A stretch of 64,000 bases of DNA from Axinella damicornis (Eukaryota; Porifera; Demospongiae; Axinellida; Axinellidae), in contig OZ007514.1 of assembly GCA_963931865.1 (NCBI GenBank), positions 7,790,646 through 7,854,645 on the forward strand, written 5' to 3'. Under the pieces are notes generated by a model. It did not search any database. It was not told the DNA's origin and saw only the letters and a list, made by a program, of their open reading frames with translations. The position numbers were made by a program, and so were the translations under genes. Below, in pieces: positions 22,498-35,740 of this stretch (its first letter is position 1; the number at the start of each line of letters is the position of its first letter).

Positions 22498-25431
22498 ACC
22501 CCAGCACCTCCTCTCCCCCCCCCCCCCCCACTCCCCCTTCCTCCACCAACCCTCCAGCATGCAGGCTGACGTCCCGACCTTCACCGACCTTGAACTCATG
22601 GTCACCTGCCTGGTTGCCCAGTTCTACTCAACCACCGCAACACCCACATCTTCACCGTCTGCCTCGACAACTCCTCCCCTGCTGTGTTCTAGACTGGCCT
22701 TCGTGGAGGGCTTACGCATTGTGCTCATATGGAGGTGTATGTGTCCCATTCCCAGATTCTAATCTGATTTGTTTCTACGGAGATGCATATTTGTGGCCTC
22801 ATTCCCAGGCCATGCAGCCTGTGACCAAGGCTACCAGTTGACATGTCCATTAACGGGGGATGCTGATGACATCATCACTGAACTCACTTGAGCTATCATA
22901 GACGTACACTTTGCCATCTTCTTACGACAGCTTCTGACTGCACGTGGCTGTCCTACTACATGAGGCCACGCCTACTAATTATGCTCGTGTGTGCAAGGCA
23001 TTCTCTGTGCATATGCACATTCCTAGATATTTAGTGATCAAGCAAGTCAACTAATAGATTCTGCCTATGTATAAGTCAGTGGTCTTAATTGAGAGATGTT
23101 AGTGAAAATTGGAGGATAAACCGCATAACCTCCGAGTTGACGTGGTAGATCTGGCTTCTACCACAGACATAACCTCCAAGTCAAGTTCGTAGCTGGATCT
23201 GGCTGGTAGACAGCCACAACTCTCTGATTCTCAGCACAGCGTGGTACAATTACGTCATCTATATAGCGGAGGATAACTGATTTATCCTCCGTTGTACATC
23301 AAAGGATCGCTCACCCACTGTGGTAGAACTGCTTTTAATATCTGATTCAGCACCAAGCGTGTATAATAACAGCAAGTGTGAATAAGGCAACACATGTCAT
23401 GTACCTGTACATTTACCGTACTTACCATGCACTGAGATAAGGGAGGTGTAATGCACAGTGTCATCCGTCATTGTAGGGGTACAAGTAAACTTTGGAGTTG
23501 TCTCGTTTGTACATGTGCATTCCTATACAATGGTAAAATATCTCTCTGTGTAGTTCCCTTAATGAATATCACCGGCATTATGTTATTGAGGTGGCTTGCC
23601 ACTAATTGCTTGCTGTGCAGTGTGTGTGAGGGAGGAATCAACCTCGATCCCTGCTGGGAACATCCGAACTGAGCACATGTAGACACAGCAGCTAAGTGTT
23701 GTATTGTCTCGTCCTTTCCTCCCTCCATCCCTCCCTCCCTCCACAGAGGAGACCCCGACAGAAGTATCTCTGAAGCTGGTTGAGTTCTGAGATTCCAAGT
23801 TCTTCTTGCAGTTTGGTAAGCATCTGCAACCACACTTCAAGAGTTGCTCAGGTCATAATTACAACTGGATCATGGAACAAGGGTGCTGTTATGTCTGCCA
23901 TTCAAGGCTTCATGACCTTTGAACCTTCAGCAACTGGATGACAAGTAATCATACAGGTAGGTTGGTGGGTGTTTGTGTGGATGGTTGTGTGTGTGTAGTG
24001 TGTGTGGGTGTTGAGAAGGGGAGGAGTGGGTGGAAGGGGCAAGGAATTTGATGTGCCCCCCATGTAGTGATCAAGTACTCTGATTGGCCAAGCTGAAGAT
24101 AGCTGCGGTTACCTTAACAAGACTGCCAAAGACATAATTATTGAGCTCGCCCACGTGTGGTTGTAGCTGGCCTCGTTCCCAGTGTTTTATGTCCTTTGTT
24201 TGTTGCTGATAATACATGGGAGCAGAAGAGGACTTGGGGCATAATTACATGATTAACAACCACGTAAATGTTAGCTGGAGGGGAGAAGGGGAGTGGGAGT
24301 GGGAGGGGGAAGGAGGTAGGAGAGGGAGAGGGAGGGAAAGGGAGGGAGGGAAAGGGGGGGAGATCATCCCTCCCCACCTATTCTGTGTGTGTATGTCAGT
24401 CACACACTTTATGCAGACCTCTCAACTTCAAAAAGAACTCTATAGTGAGATACCCAAATAGAGCTGAACTTGGTCCTGTAAGTAGCTGCCCCTGTGAGTT
24501 TCTTGGACGTCTTTGGCCTGGGAGGGGACTGCTGCTGGTGCTCATTGCTGTCGTCAGAGTCCTGCATACACCCTGAGCCAATTCCTCCCCTTCAGAATCA
24601 CTCTACTGACTACCTCATGAGCTGACATGTGCACATGTGTACAGAACTAGAACTTTGAACTTTAGTTGATAAGCAGACCGTGAGAAATGAGGTCATCACA
24701 GAACTTTTAACCTTAGTTGATCAGCAGACCGTGAGAAACGAGGACATCACCGTGAGACCGTGAGAGTAGGGCTGAAATCGTGAGTCTCACGGTGGGATCG
24801 TGAGAGTTGAGAGGTCTGCTTTATGGTGTTTATCAATGTAAACGGGAGAAGAAGAATCGCATACTGCAAGAGTGAGCTGTAGGCGGCCTTCCAGCAACAG
24901 CAGTCTAACCGATGAAGGCTGGTGCCCATTGTCACTTCCCGCATGTATTACTGTGTTGTTCCCTGTCCCATTTGACTCTGCGCGTGACTTGTGGCCAAGT
25001 GGTTCAAATCCCAGGGATGGTCACTCCAATATGCTCCACAGCCACAGCTGCGACCCCGGAAGGGGTGGAGTTGCTACACATTCTTCCGTATATTATCTGG
25101 CCAAAGCTAGGGCAAAATGTATGTGTTTAGCCAGCAGTCAGTGGCTGAAATACAGCACAGTCAGTGGTCATGCAAAGCCTTGTCTATTCACAGCTGTGAC
25201 AGAGTCACAGAATAACCTCCTCTTGGAATCCCACCTGTTGCTTCAAAGGTAAAGTACTTTCTTTGCCCTCCTAGCCTCACCACTGCTGCAGAGGGCTTGG
25301 AGGTATTTTCGTTACCATTTTGTATAGCTTTGTTACATAATTTAACTGTCTTGATATAGTTATATGTACCTGTGATCCGGATCATCATTATTGCAATCTT
25401 TACACCACAGTATCGTGTGCTGTTTTCAAGT
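22312..25431. other. Interval after copy B, weak exon candidates only
   Basis: Holds (CT)n/(CA)n at 22409-22496. An open stretch from 22559 after ctccag (MQADVPTFTDLELMV) is possible as a continuation of the spectrin gene. Around 23746-23816 a segment reads EETPTEVSLKLVEF, a stop, then DSKFFLQF. At 25194-25248, bounded by cacag and gtaaag, a frame reads VTESQNNLLLESHLLLQ. None is recognised. A cluster of ccgtgaga and tctcacgg inverted repeats lies at 24675-24815. Confidence 0.3.
22427..22496. repeat. (CA)n microsatellite
   Basis: About 70 bp of CA following a (CT)n run. Confidence 0.95.
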
Positions 25432-25631
25432 NNNNNNNNNNNNNNNNNNNNNNNNNNNNNNNNNNNNNNNNNNNNNNNNNNNNNNNNNNNNNNNNNNNNN
25501 NNNNNNNNNNNNNNNNNNNNNNNNNNNNNNNNNNNNNNNNNNNNNNNNNNNNNNNNNNNNNNNNNNNNNNNNNNNNNNNNNNNNNNNNNNNNNNNNNNNN
25601 NNNNNNNNNNNNNNNNNNNNNNNNNNNNNNN
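25432..25631. other. Assembly gap (200 N)
   Basis: Exactly 200 N, a conventional placeholder of unknown true length. Sequence resumes in the middle of a duplicon copy, so the gap is a contig break at the array. Confidence 0.98.
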
Positions 25632-27347
25632 CCTCCTGATATAGCTGAGCAACCTCATAACATCTTTGAGTGACCCCATTAACTGTTTTAAGCGACCTCA
25701 TAACATTTCTGATCGACCTCGTCAAATTTGTAAACTGGCATTTGAATTTTGGTGCTAAAACACTCCATAGAGGTGAGATCATTTTGCTGAAACCTCCTTG
25801 ATTTCTGGGCAAATGCTGGGCCGAAGTCCTCTGGAGTGAATACTAGCTCTGTGTCCAATGTCCATATGCGTATGAGCCCTGTTCCCACGTGCACACTGTA
25901 AAGGAGAGGACAAACAGAGTGTATATCCTGGGAATGAGGCAACAATCGGTACTTGCCGTCCATGTGTTAAGCTAGCTAGTGTTTATCTCCAGCCAAGTAA
26001 ATCCTTAGAGACCGAATTCCCATCAAGGTCAAGAAGTAGACCTTTTGGATGACCAAGATGGCTCCAGAATTATGAACCAGAGTTTGAGACTATGTAGCTC
26101 CCACAACACAGGGCTTACTGGAGGAGCTGTCACTCATGGGCACACCTGTGTACCTGACTTGAGTGGGTGTGTTCACCCGCCAATCATAGCCTCATTCCCA
26201 GGCCCCATGGGAGTAGAGAAAGCAGCGCTGCTCTCACTCAACATTCTCTCAAAGTTCTAGTAGCATTTGCTGTTGCCTACAGTATACGACCATCACACCT
26301 CAGAACCACTGAATGCATGTGTGGTGGTCAGTGGGTGAGGTTAGTTACCAGTCTAGTTCTCAACAGTTGCCATGGTATCTTTGTACACAACTTCCACTTT
26401 CAGCTTCTTGGAGAGGGTGGGGCACATGGGGCTGAGATTGGGATGTGCTGTGTGATGAACCTGATTAGGCAAAGGTCAAGTCTATGGGATGCATGTGCTT
26501 ATGTCAACTTAAGGCAATTAATGGTCCAGTAGCTGTTGCTTAAGGAATTGGGGAGTGTGCTGTAGACTACTGTTTCCTTGGACATATTCTCACATATGCG
26601 GCATGAACAGATGAAAGCACTCTTGCTGTCTTTTCTATGCAGTGCATAGCTCCCATGACTGTAGCCATTGAAGAGTAGAGGTAGCTAGGTGCAGTGAGCA
26701 ACCGTGTAGCCGTGAACTTGTTGCTAGCTAGATCAGTGAAGAAGTCTCACTCTTGGAGTCTTTGTTGCCGTGAGGTAGTGCCCATCGCTGTAGCTATTGA
26801 AGAGATAGACACGTGAGTGGTCTCCATCCCTGTTGTAGCCATCCAAGAAGTTCAAGCTTCACGATTCGTGTTTCTAGTTATCTCCTTTAGGTTTTTGTTT
26901 GTTGACCAGGTGCATGTATAAATTTTGTCATAACACAAGGTAATTTGCTTAAGCCTTTATTTACAGTACGACATACGGATGCAGACATACAGACACGGTT
27001 TACATTTTCACGTTTGTGTTGGGCTCTCTCAGGCTTGCCCCAATTGGCAGAATATTAAATTAAAGAACTGACGTCATGTAAAATTGTTCTGTAGAGCTGT
27101 GTGAACCCCCCTCTTAGTGTTTACTGTCAATTGTTACCCTGTGTGTGCATGTGTAGCAGGATAAAGCTAGCCTTGTCCCCAGACTGTAGTAGAAGCAGCC
27201 TGGCAACTTATCAAACTGTTGCTTTCCTGCCAGTGTTGGCAGTACCAATCAGATTTCAGAATGTTTTGCAAGACAAAACTGTTAATCGAATTGTCATGCG
27301 TTGAAATGTCGCAATCACACCCATTCACTGTCTCAGTCATGCACACT

Positions 27348-27386
<39 letters not shown>
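27348..27386. repeat. Poly-G run (C)
   Basis: 39 G at the same site as the B and D runs. Confidence 0.9.
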
Positions 27387-27388
<2 letters not shown>

Positions 27389-27595
27389 CATTTCAGGGCG
27401 GATTCAGTACCAAGACTGAGAATGCGGTACCGGGACTGAGAATGACAATGTGTGAGGGAGGCCTGCGTACGTGACAGAGGAGAAAGGATTTAATATCTCC
27501 TTTTGTCCTTCTCTTCTTCCTCCCTCTCCTCTTTTCTTTCCTTCTACGTGTCTCCCTCCCCACACCTCCTCCCCCCACCTCACCCTCCTAGCTAG

Positions 27596-27706
27596 GCTAC
27601 GTACAGTATGAGTGCGAAAGCAATGCAGCAGGTCATAGACTAGCCACACTGGCAGCAGGCAAGGAGGCTGCAACACTGGGACACCAGGACGAGTCCACTG
27701 GGCAAG
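27596..27706 (+). pseudogene. Unidentified exon, copy C, frameshifted
   Basis: Counterpart of 16500-16609. One extra base before the donor (gggcaag) changes the exon length from 110 to 111 nt and breaks the phase. A 4-bp gcta repeat precedes the acceptor. Confidence 0.4.
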
Positions 27707-27980
27707 GTAAACCATAAGACTGTTAGCTTCTCACCACCATGCCAGTGTGCTACCATGTGTGTGTACCTTAGACTGTGTGCCTGTATGGGCGTAGCTCCGT
27801 ATACTACATGTATACTGGAAAGTATACGATTTCCGCATAATATACTCGCCACCATTTTCTAGGGCACTAGAACAGCAGTAATGTGGACACATGGACCTCT
27901 TGTTGGCTCACGTACTGACAGATTGCTTAGTGGCCAACATACATGGATGTCGTAAAGCAAGTATTAATGGCATTCTGTTC

Positions 27981-28262
27981 ACCTCCCTCCCTCCCTCCTC
28001 CTCCCTCCCCATTCCTCGCTCCCTCCCTCCTTCTCCCTCCCTCCTTCTCCCCCCCCTCCTTCTCCCTCCCTCCTTCTCCCTCCCTCCTCCCTCCCCCCTT
28101 CTCCCGCCCTCCACTCTTCCCCCTCCCTCCTCCTCCCTCCCCCTCCCTTGCTCCATCCCTCCTTCTCCCTCCCTCCCCCCTCCCTCCCTCCTCCTCCTCC
28201 CTCCCCCCTCCCCCCTCCCCCCTCCCCCCTTCCCTCCCCCCTTCCCCCTCCCTCACCCCTCC
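27981..28262. repeat. Pyrimidine-rich CCCT/CCT tract (C)
   Basis: Counterpart of the B and D tracts, with a different arrangement of units. Confidence 0.9.
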
Positions 28263-29359
28263 CTGTCCAGTGGTGACTATATATAAGGAGAGGGGGCAAT
28301 CTCTATCCGCTGCTACTTGAAACAGATCGAGGAACTCATTGACAAGTGAGCAGTCATCAGATTCTGTTGAATCTAACTGTGATGACGTACTGCGGTGCTA
28401 AAGATATAACACTGTCCTGCGGTCCAGCTATGCTAGTGTACAGGCGGTACCGGGTAGCCTGTGCTTGCTGTCTGGCATCCGGGGTGTCTACAGTCCTGCT
28501 CTTGTGTAGCACTCAGAGGGGTTACGTTAACTTTATGTTTATAAACATAATAATTTGCGCAATCTCGAGATTGCACTGCACATTCTTGGAATCTGGAAGT
28601 TCGTGCCAATCTCAACCTTCCTAACTCTTCTTTGGTCTTTTCCCATCGCACACACACACACACACACTCACTCACTCATCCCCTCAGGCACCATGACCTG
28701 TGAGCCCAGTAGCACCAGCAAGGACATGGAACGGTAAACCCCTCATCGAGGCCAACCAGTTCCAGGAGCAGAGAGAGAAGCTGTCACGCTGAAGCTAGTG
28801 TAAGGTGCAGACCCACAGAATTTTATCAGAGGAATGTGCACGCTACTGTTGCTGAAAGTAGGGAGGACCCTAGACTGGCTCGCTTGTATCTGAGAAGCAG
28901 CTTTATTGTAGGAGTCTCAAACCATCATTGACGAATAGGTGTTGTACCTGTGTGTGTGTGTGTGTGTCACTGTGTGTGTGTGTGAATGTGGGTGTGGGTG
29001 TGTGGGTGCATGTGTGATAGAGAATCTTGAAAACAGACTGGTCAGATATCGAAGCTAAGGACTAGCTGGCTGTGTCCTTGGATTGAGCCATGGGTCCCAC
29101 GATGTACGATGGGTTCTAGGATGGTGCCATGAGTCCTAGCACTCTGACCGTGGTACATGTCTCAGGATGGCCCCAAGTTCCTAGTAGTGATAGGATTGTG
29201 CCAAGGGTGCAAGAGGTCGTAGGGTGTTTCCATCCTAGGATTGTGCCCTAAAAAGCTGCCAAGATTCACCATGGGGACCGGATGGTGCCAATAAGTTGGA
29301 AATCTCCCTAGGGGTGCAGCACCCCAATGCTTTCATCAATTTGCACCTGTGTACTAAGT

Positions 29360-30195
29360 TGGACACTATATACAGTGGACCCGAGGACCCGGGTACCCAA
29401 GGATCTTTCAGCTGTTACAGGAGACAGAAATGCAACTACGTACGTACAAGCAATCTGTGCTAATGTAAAAGCCCAAGCTCATGGTTATGTTGTTACCTTC
29501 ACAAGTCAGCTTTGCACAACTGGATTAATACTTAGCCTCATTCCCAGGCCGTAATTCTGGGAACCAGGCTAGATTCATACAGTTATTGTGTTATAAGCTT
29601 ATATTATTAATAACAGAATTAACATTCAAAGTGCAGAGGGCCGTCGGAACTGGATGTTGACGGCCCTCACCAACCTCGTTCCATGAAGCAATCATTCAGT
29701 AAAAAGACATGTTGTTACAGATGCACTGAGATCTATCAACAGCTAGCTATACATACCTCTGAAGAAAGCAGCTCAGAGGGTGGAAAATTAGGGGCATGCC
29801 CCAAGACCCCCCTAGCAAGCAAGGCCTAAAAGATTTGTGCAGCACGCAACGTCAAACTTTCGTGTGACCCTGTATAGAAACATGACAAAGGGTCAAGTGC
29901 TTTTTGTAGCCTTGTGTAGTGAGCAAGAGTCTGAATTCGCCCGACTTAGCAAATGGAGGGGCCAGAGAATAAATGTCTGATTATATTCTGAAGTGGAAAA
30001 GTGATGAAGACAAGCTAGAGCACAACGCTGTACGCTGAAAACATCTTCCAAATTGTGCTAAGCTGACTTGCATACTCCTGGAATGATAATATTATGACTG
30101 TGAGTATTGGATTGTAGGTCCTCGGGTCCACGGTCGCCAGTCCCTGGTCCCCGGTCTTGGGTCCCGGGTCCTCGGGTCCACTGTTTATAGTGTCC
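29360..30195. mobile_element. TIR element, copy C
   Basis: Same element as 18967-19775. The flanks still show gtactaag on the left and gtactaagc on the right, with a short cat insertion at the right edge. Confidence 0.65.
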
Positions 30196-31572
30196 TGCAT
30201 GTACTAAGCAGGTTAACTTTTGGCCTAACTGCCCTTTGTGGCCTGTCCTTGGTTATCTTAGCAACATTTGAAGTCCTTCAACAACAGTTGTAATGGGGTT
30301 ATTAATAATTGAAACTTGAAAGGAATCATTGGCAAAAATGACCCCAAGGGAAAACCAGTGACCAAGCTTGCAATTATGTGAGACAGCAGATTGAATTGAC
30401 ATGAGTAGGATGATTCTGTGGATTCTGTTGCAATCAGTGAGCCTCATGTGAACAGTAGAAAGTAACCCCATCTGTGTTTGGACCTGCTAACCTCAGAGAT
30501 GGCTTTGTCGAATGGTGAATACAGGCAAAGCCTATTTCTACAAACCTCTCATGTATGTCTTTTGCCCCATCAAGTTTCACTTGGGTGTAATGTGCTTGTT
30601 TCTACAACACCTCGTCCTGTCCTGGTCTATGCCTGTGGGATATTGAGAAACACTTGACCTTCAAAAATCGCTATTGGCCCACAAGCAGAGGGGGTTTGAG
30701 GGGTTCGATCAATGAAAAGCTCTGAATGAATAGGATTGCAAGGAAGCACAGCTAGTAGCTAGATATTGCAATGTACAGTAACTTGAACAGCCCATTTCAT
30801 CACCGTCTCGTGAGCTATTCCCAGAGAGTGCATGGTACACACAACCAGTTTTCTTTGTGCAGAAAGTTTGGTTGTATGTGGATTAGGAAGTGTGACGCAT
30901 GTGCATGCCAGGCAAGCATCTTGAAAAGTTCTTTCCCTACTCTGTGCGGCCTAGGAACGAGGTATTAACCTCCAAAATGTCCAAGGCCTCTCCCAGTGTT
31001 GTATCATATGGCATGCTTCTCACGATTTCGTCACAGCTGTGTGTACCACGTGCACTGTGGGATAAAATCTGGGCTGAGGCATGTGAACGATCGATGCTTG
31101 ACAAAGATGGTCATAGTGGTGTCAGTACATCTATACGGCTTTCTTGGGTCTACCGTATACCGTATTTGGTGCTTTGGCGGATTATGAACGCACCGCCAAA
31201 TTAAATTCTGCCAATATTTTGTGTGGGCAGGGCATGGGCGAGGGCCATAACTGTTGAACTGTTGATGTTATAATTATTATCTATTACTGTGCTCTCTCTG
31301 CATGTTCACTTGTTATCCTTCAGACTTGCACAAGGAATCCATCTTACTGCGGCTTTTTGTCCGTTTCTAGCTGTTGTAGAATTGCCGCTAGAGAGCATTG
31401 AAAATTAGAATTTATAATCGCGTTTATAAAAATTGCATTCCGAAATAATCTACACAATAAACCCCCCCCCCCTTCTTCTTTCTCATTCTGTCCTCCCTCC
31501 ACCTCCACCTTTCCCCTGTCTCCTCTCCACCTACACGTTTTCCCTTTCCCCCGTCTCCCCTCCCCCTCCCAG

Positions 31573-31698
31573 ACACTGGCCTGTCTCAAGCGTGCAACTC
31601 TCTCCAGCAGTGTGGATAGTACCCAGGTGAACGCCCAGTCCTCACGCTCACATGCCATCTTCACCCTCCACATTGTGCAGCAGAGACCTTGCTCCAAG
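31573..31698 (+). CDS. Kinesin motor-domain exon, KIF21-like
   Basis: A 42-codon exon between cccag and gtacgt, phase 0 to 0, with no stop. It reads TLACLKRATLSSSVDSTQVN then AQSSRSHAIFTLHIVQQR and PCSK. N..SSRSHAIF is the switch I motif of all kinesins, which binds ATP and signals hydrolysis; T.CLK...LS...STQ.N..SSRSHAIFT.H..Q.R is closest to my memory of the KIF21/KIF4 class (plus-end motors). The adjacent exons (P-loop before, DLAGSE after) are not found in 30500-32170, so this is an isolated exon or the rest lies elsewhere. Confidence 0.85.
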
Positions 31699-32174
31699 GT
31701 ACGTGTAATCAACTGTTGGGTATGGCTGAAACCCTGAATGCATATTATGATGACGTAATGAGCGAAAGGAAGGGAAGGAGTGTGAAACAACTACGCAAAA
31801 GAGTAATTTTGGAAACTTTTCTGTGCGTTCAGATACTTTGCGAAGGATATCTACTGGCCCCATTGGCATTGAAGAAGAGGAACAATGTAGTGACGGAGAA
31901 GTGTGGTATAACGGTGCAGTCGATTGAGCCACTTCACACTGCCAAGTGAGTGTCATGACTAGTGGACATAACCTTTCCCCTTTGGAGTTGATGACTGCTG
32001 AGAAACATATCCTGTGGCACACTAACTTCTCTCCCCCAGCGATGTTTGGCACCTTGCTGTAGTCTGTGAATGGAATGATACATAATATTATGTGCGCTAA
32101 AAAGGTAGTAACGTGAGAAATTTTGTGTCGTTGTTGCACATGTATACTCCTTTAATCCCTTCGCGCGCCATGTG
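31699..32174. other. Spacer after kinesin exon
   Basis: An open frame at 31740-31949 (for example ILCEGYLLAPLALKKRNNVV) has no recognised family and no donor in the right place. The DLAGSE switch II exon expected next for a kinesin is not here. Confidence 0.3.
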
Positions 32175-32539
32175 AAATGTATTGGGAAATGTATGCTTAA
32201 GCTCGCTAACCAAGAATCTCTGATACGAACAGCGTGAGCAACTTGATTCTAGAGGTGGAGGTGCACTGTCACAAGGTGCAAGGGCATGACGGAAGCTTTT
32301 ATGGATACGCTGTATAGCCTTGCAAAAACGAGCATTTCAGTTCACCAAAAAGCCCTATTTACCGCTTTTCTCGAGCAAGACAGCAGATAAATTTGCCAGG
32401 GATTATGCTATCAAAAAAGCTTCCGTCATGCCCTGTACCTTGTGACAGCGCACCTCCACCGCCAGAATCAAGTTGCTCGTGCTCTTCGTACCAGAGATTC
32501 TTGGTTAGCGAGCTTGAGTATACTTTTCCCAATACATTT
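32175..32539. mobile_element. Hairpin MITE, copy D
   Basis: Third copy of the foldback element, more diverged than A and B, with tips gtgaaatgtattggg and cccaatacatttcac. It forms the left edge of copy D. Confidence 0.75.
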
Positions 32540-35457
32540 CACACGGCACGAGTATCCCGTAACCTTAACCATGAGAGCATGAGATCAGCACTGAAACTTT
32601 GAGACTCGCGGGATTTTCCATGAGAGTTGGCAGGCCTGTGATTGCTTGCACGTGAGGTATTTCAAATAAAGCACACCTGCTGAAGTTGCTAGAATGTGTG
32701 CAGTAAGCATAACACCCATGGTAGTGTCTGCTTGTTGTTGGTAGCGTTTGCTGCTAGAATAATCTGCTGCCTTTACTTACCCGGTATGTACATGCCGAAA
32801 TGACCGAGGTCTCCTTAAGTTGTGGTTGGAGGAGAAGTCAAATCCCACAATGACCGTCGCTACAATAGGTCCCAAGCCCACCATACAGGTATGCCTTCGT
32901 ATGATTTTAGCATGGTTAAGAAGTAGCCTCTCTCCTAGGCCTCTGCCCAGCTTGCATTACAAAACAGCTGGGAGAGTCTGGTGCCTGGACAACCAGTTGG
33001 TCAATGCTTGGTATGTATGGCAGTCGTCCCTCACTGGCTAGATGCTTAAGTTACTTGGCACAGTAGCTCCCTTCTTCAATGTTACCAGACAGGACTGGTT
33101 TTCCATACGGTGCTTCCTGCTGGGCACAAGACTGGCCAACACACAATCAAACCCTTTCTGCCATCATTTCAATCCCAATGCCACTCATGTGAGATTATGT
33201 ACCAGGCTCTCTCTGCTTTTCATACTGCAAGCAACTGGGTGGAAGTGGTCATTGCACTGATTCACAATCTGGAGTGGAGTCCATTGTTATTACCTTGTGT
33301 GCAAAGGGTGTGACAAGTCAGTGTGTCAGTATCAACTTTTGGGCAATTAATTGGTCTTGAGTCTAGCCACTTGGGAATTGTCCTTACAAAAGGGTTTCAT
33401 AAGCTTTCACTAGGAGTATCATGAGAGGCCCAACTATAATTATGTCAGCTGTTTATTCCAAATAAAGCATAGTCCACATCCAGTCGTTTGTTATAACATT
33501 GCATTCGGTTAAATTAGTCTCGTTCCCAGACCCTCCCTGAAAAGCTGCACACTAATTCACTTGTTCGGTAGGCGTGACCGATCAACATGTTAAGTGCATG
33601 CATGACCCATATGACGGTACCTGGTTCGAATCTGCCGTCTACTGTTCTGAGCAGCAGATTTCTCGCTCTCTCGAACTTGTCCATCATCAATTGGATGTGC
33701 ATGCCTGGCCCTGTGACTTGGAGCAGTGCATGGCTAGGCTTGCTCTGACTATAGTAGTCTGGCTTGGCTAGGCTGGTTTTGAAATTATAGCGCTCTCATA
33801 GAATTGCTGACCGACCTCCTGATATAGCTGAGCAACCTCATAACATCTTTGAGTGACCCCATTAACTGTTTTAAGCGACCTCATAACATTTCTGATCGAC
33901 CTCGTCAAATTTGCAAACTGGCATTTGAATTTTGGTGCTAAAACACTCCATAGAGGTGAGATCATTTTGCTGAACCCTCCTTGATTTCTGGGCAAATGCT
34001 GGGCCGAAGTCCTCTGGAGTGAATACTATCTCTGTGTCCAATGTCCATAATACGTATGAGCCCTGTTCCCACGTGCACACTGTAAAGGAGAGGACAAACA
34101 GAGTGTATATCCTGGGATTGAGGCAACAATCGATACTTGCCGTCCATGTGTTAAGCTAGCTAGTGTTTATCTCCAGCCAAGTAAATCCTTAGAGACCGAA
34201 TTCCCATCAAGGTCAAGAAGTAGACCTTTTGGATGACCAAGATGGCTCCAGAATTATGAACCATAGTTTGAGACTATGTAGCTCCCACAACACAGGGCTT
34301 ACTGGAGGAGCTGTCACTCATGGGCACACCTGTGTACCTGACTTGAGTGGGTGTGTTCACCCGCCAATCAGAGAAAGCAGCACTGCTCTCGCTCAACATT
34401 CTCTCAAAGTTCTAGCTGTTGCCTACAGTATACGACCATCACACCTCAGAACCACTGAATGCATGTGTGGTGGTCAGTGGGTCAGGTTAGTTTCCAGTCT
34501 AGTTCTCAACAGTTGCCATGGTATCTTTGTACACAACTTCCACTTTCAGCTTCTTGGAGAGGGTGGGGCACATGGGGCTGAGATTGGGATGTGCTGTGTG
34601 ATGAACCTGATTAGGCAAAGGTCAAATCTATGGGATGCATGTGCTTATGTCAACTTAAGGCAATTAATGGTCCAGTAGCTGTTGCTAAGGAATTGGGAGT
34701 GTGCTGTAGACTACTGGTTCCTTGGATATATTCTCACATATGCGGCATGAACAGATGAAAGCACTCTTGCTGTCTTTTCCATGCAGTGCATAGCTCCCAT
34801 GACTGTAGCCATTGAAGAGTAGAGGTAGTTAGGTGCAGTGAGCAACCGTGTAGCTGTGAACCTGTAGCTAGCTAGATCAGTGAAGAAGTCTCACTCTTGC
34901 AGTCATTGTTGCCGTGAGGTAGTGCCCATCGCTGTAGCCATTGAAGAGATAGACTCGTGAGTGGTGTACATCCCTGTAGCCATCCAAGAAGTTCAAGCTT
35001 CACGTTTCGTGTTTCTAGTTATGTATAAATTTGTCATAACACAAGGAATTTTTGGTAATTTGCTTAAGCCTTTATTTGCAGTACGACGTACGCATGCAGA
35101 CATACAGACATGGTTTACATTTTCACGTCTGTGTGGGGCTCTCTCAGGCTTGCCCCAATTGGCAGAATATTAAATTAAAGAACTGATGTCTTGTAGAATT
35201 GTTCTGTAGAGCTGTGTGAACCCCCTTCTTAGTTTTTACTGTCAATTGTTACCACATGTGTAGCAGTGTAAAACTAGCCTTGTCCCCAGACTGTAGTAGA
35301 AGAACTTATCAAACTGTTGCTTTCCTGCCAGTGTTGGCAGTACCAATCAGATTTCAGAATGTTTTGCAAGACAAAACTGTGAATCGAATTGTCATGCGTT
35401 GAAATGTTGCAATCACACCCATTCACTGTCACAGCTAGTCTCAGTCATGCACACTGG

Positions 35458-35459
<2 letters not shown>

Positions 35460-35492
<33 letters not shown>
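35460..35492. repeat. Poly-G run (D)
   Basis: 33 G at the same site as in B and C. Confidence 0.9.
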
Positions 35493-35493
<1 letters not shown>

Positions 35494-35655
35494 GACCATT
35501 TCAGGGCAGATTCGGTACCAGGACTGAGAATGCGGTACTGGGACTGAGAATGACAATGTGTGAGGGAGGCCTGCGTACGTGACAGAGGAGAAAGGATTTA
35601 ATACCTCCTTTTGTCTCTCTCTTCTTCCTCCCTCTCCTCTTTTCTTTCCTTCTAG

Positions 35656-35740
35656 CAATGCTGCAGGTCATAGACTAGCCACACTGGCAGCAGGCAAGGA
35701 GGCTGCAACACTGGGACACCAGGACGAGTCCACTGGGAAG
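35656..35740 (+). pseudogene. Unidentified exon, copy D, 5'-truncated
   Basis: Counterpart of 16500-16609. A deletion of about 78 bp joins ttctag directly to caatgctgcaggtc, removing the original pyrimidine tract, acceptor and first codons. The remainder is open, but the start phase differs from B. Confidence 0.4.

Larger units (their letters stand above)
25632..31395 (+). repeat. Duplicon copy C (starts at gap)
   Basis: Matches B from 14583 to about 21055, except that B 20055-20930 is replaced in C (about 30480-31290) by unrelated sequence. It carries frameshifted versions of the exon-like pieces and the TIR element (29360-30195). It ends inside the block tagctgttgtagaat...tcgcgtttat, just short of where B has the spectrin-like exon, so that exon is absent from C. 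Confidence 0.85.

Noticed and set aside
24985..25015. tRNA-like box A and box B (tggccaagtgg and ggttcaaatcc)
   Set aside because: The two boxes overlap instead of lying 30-60 bp apart, and no cloverleaf can be drawn.
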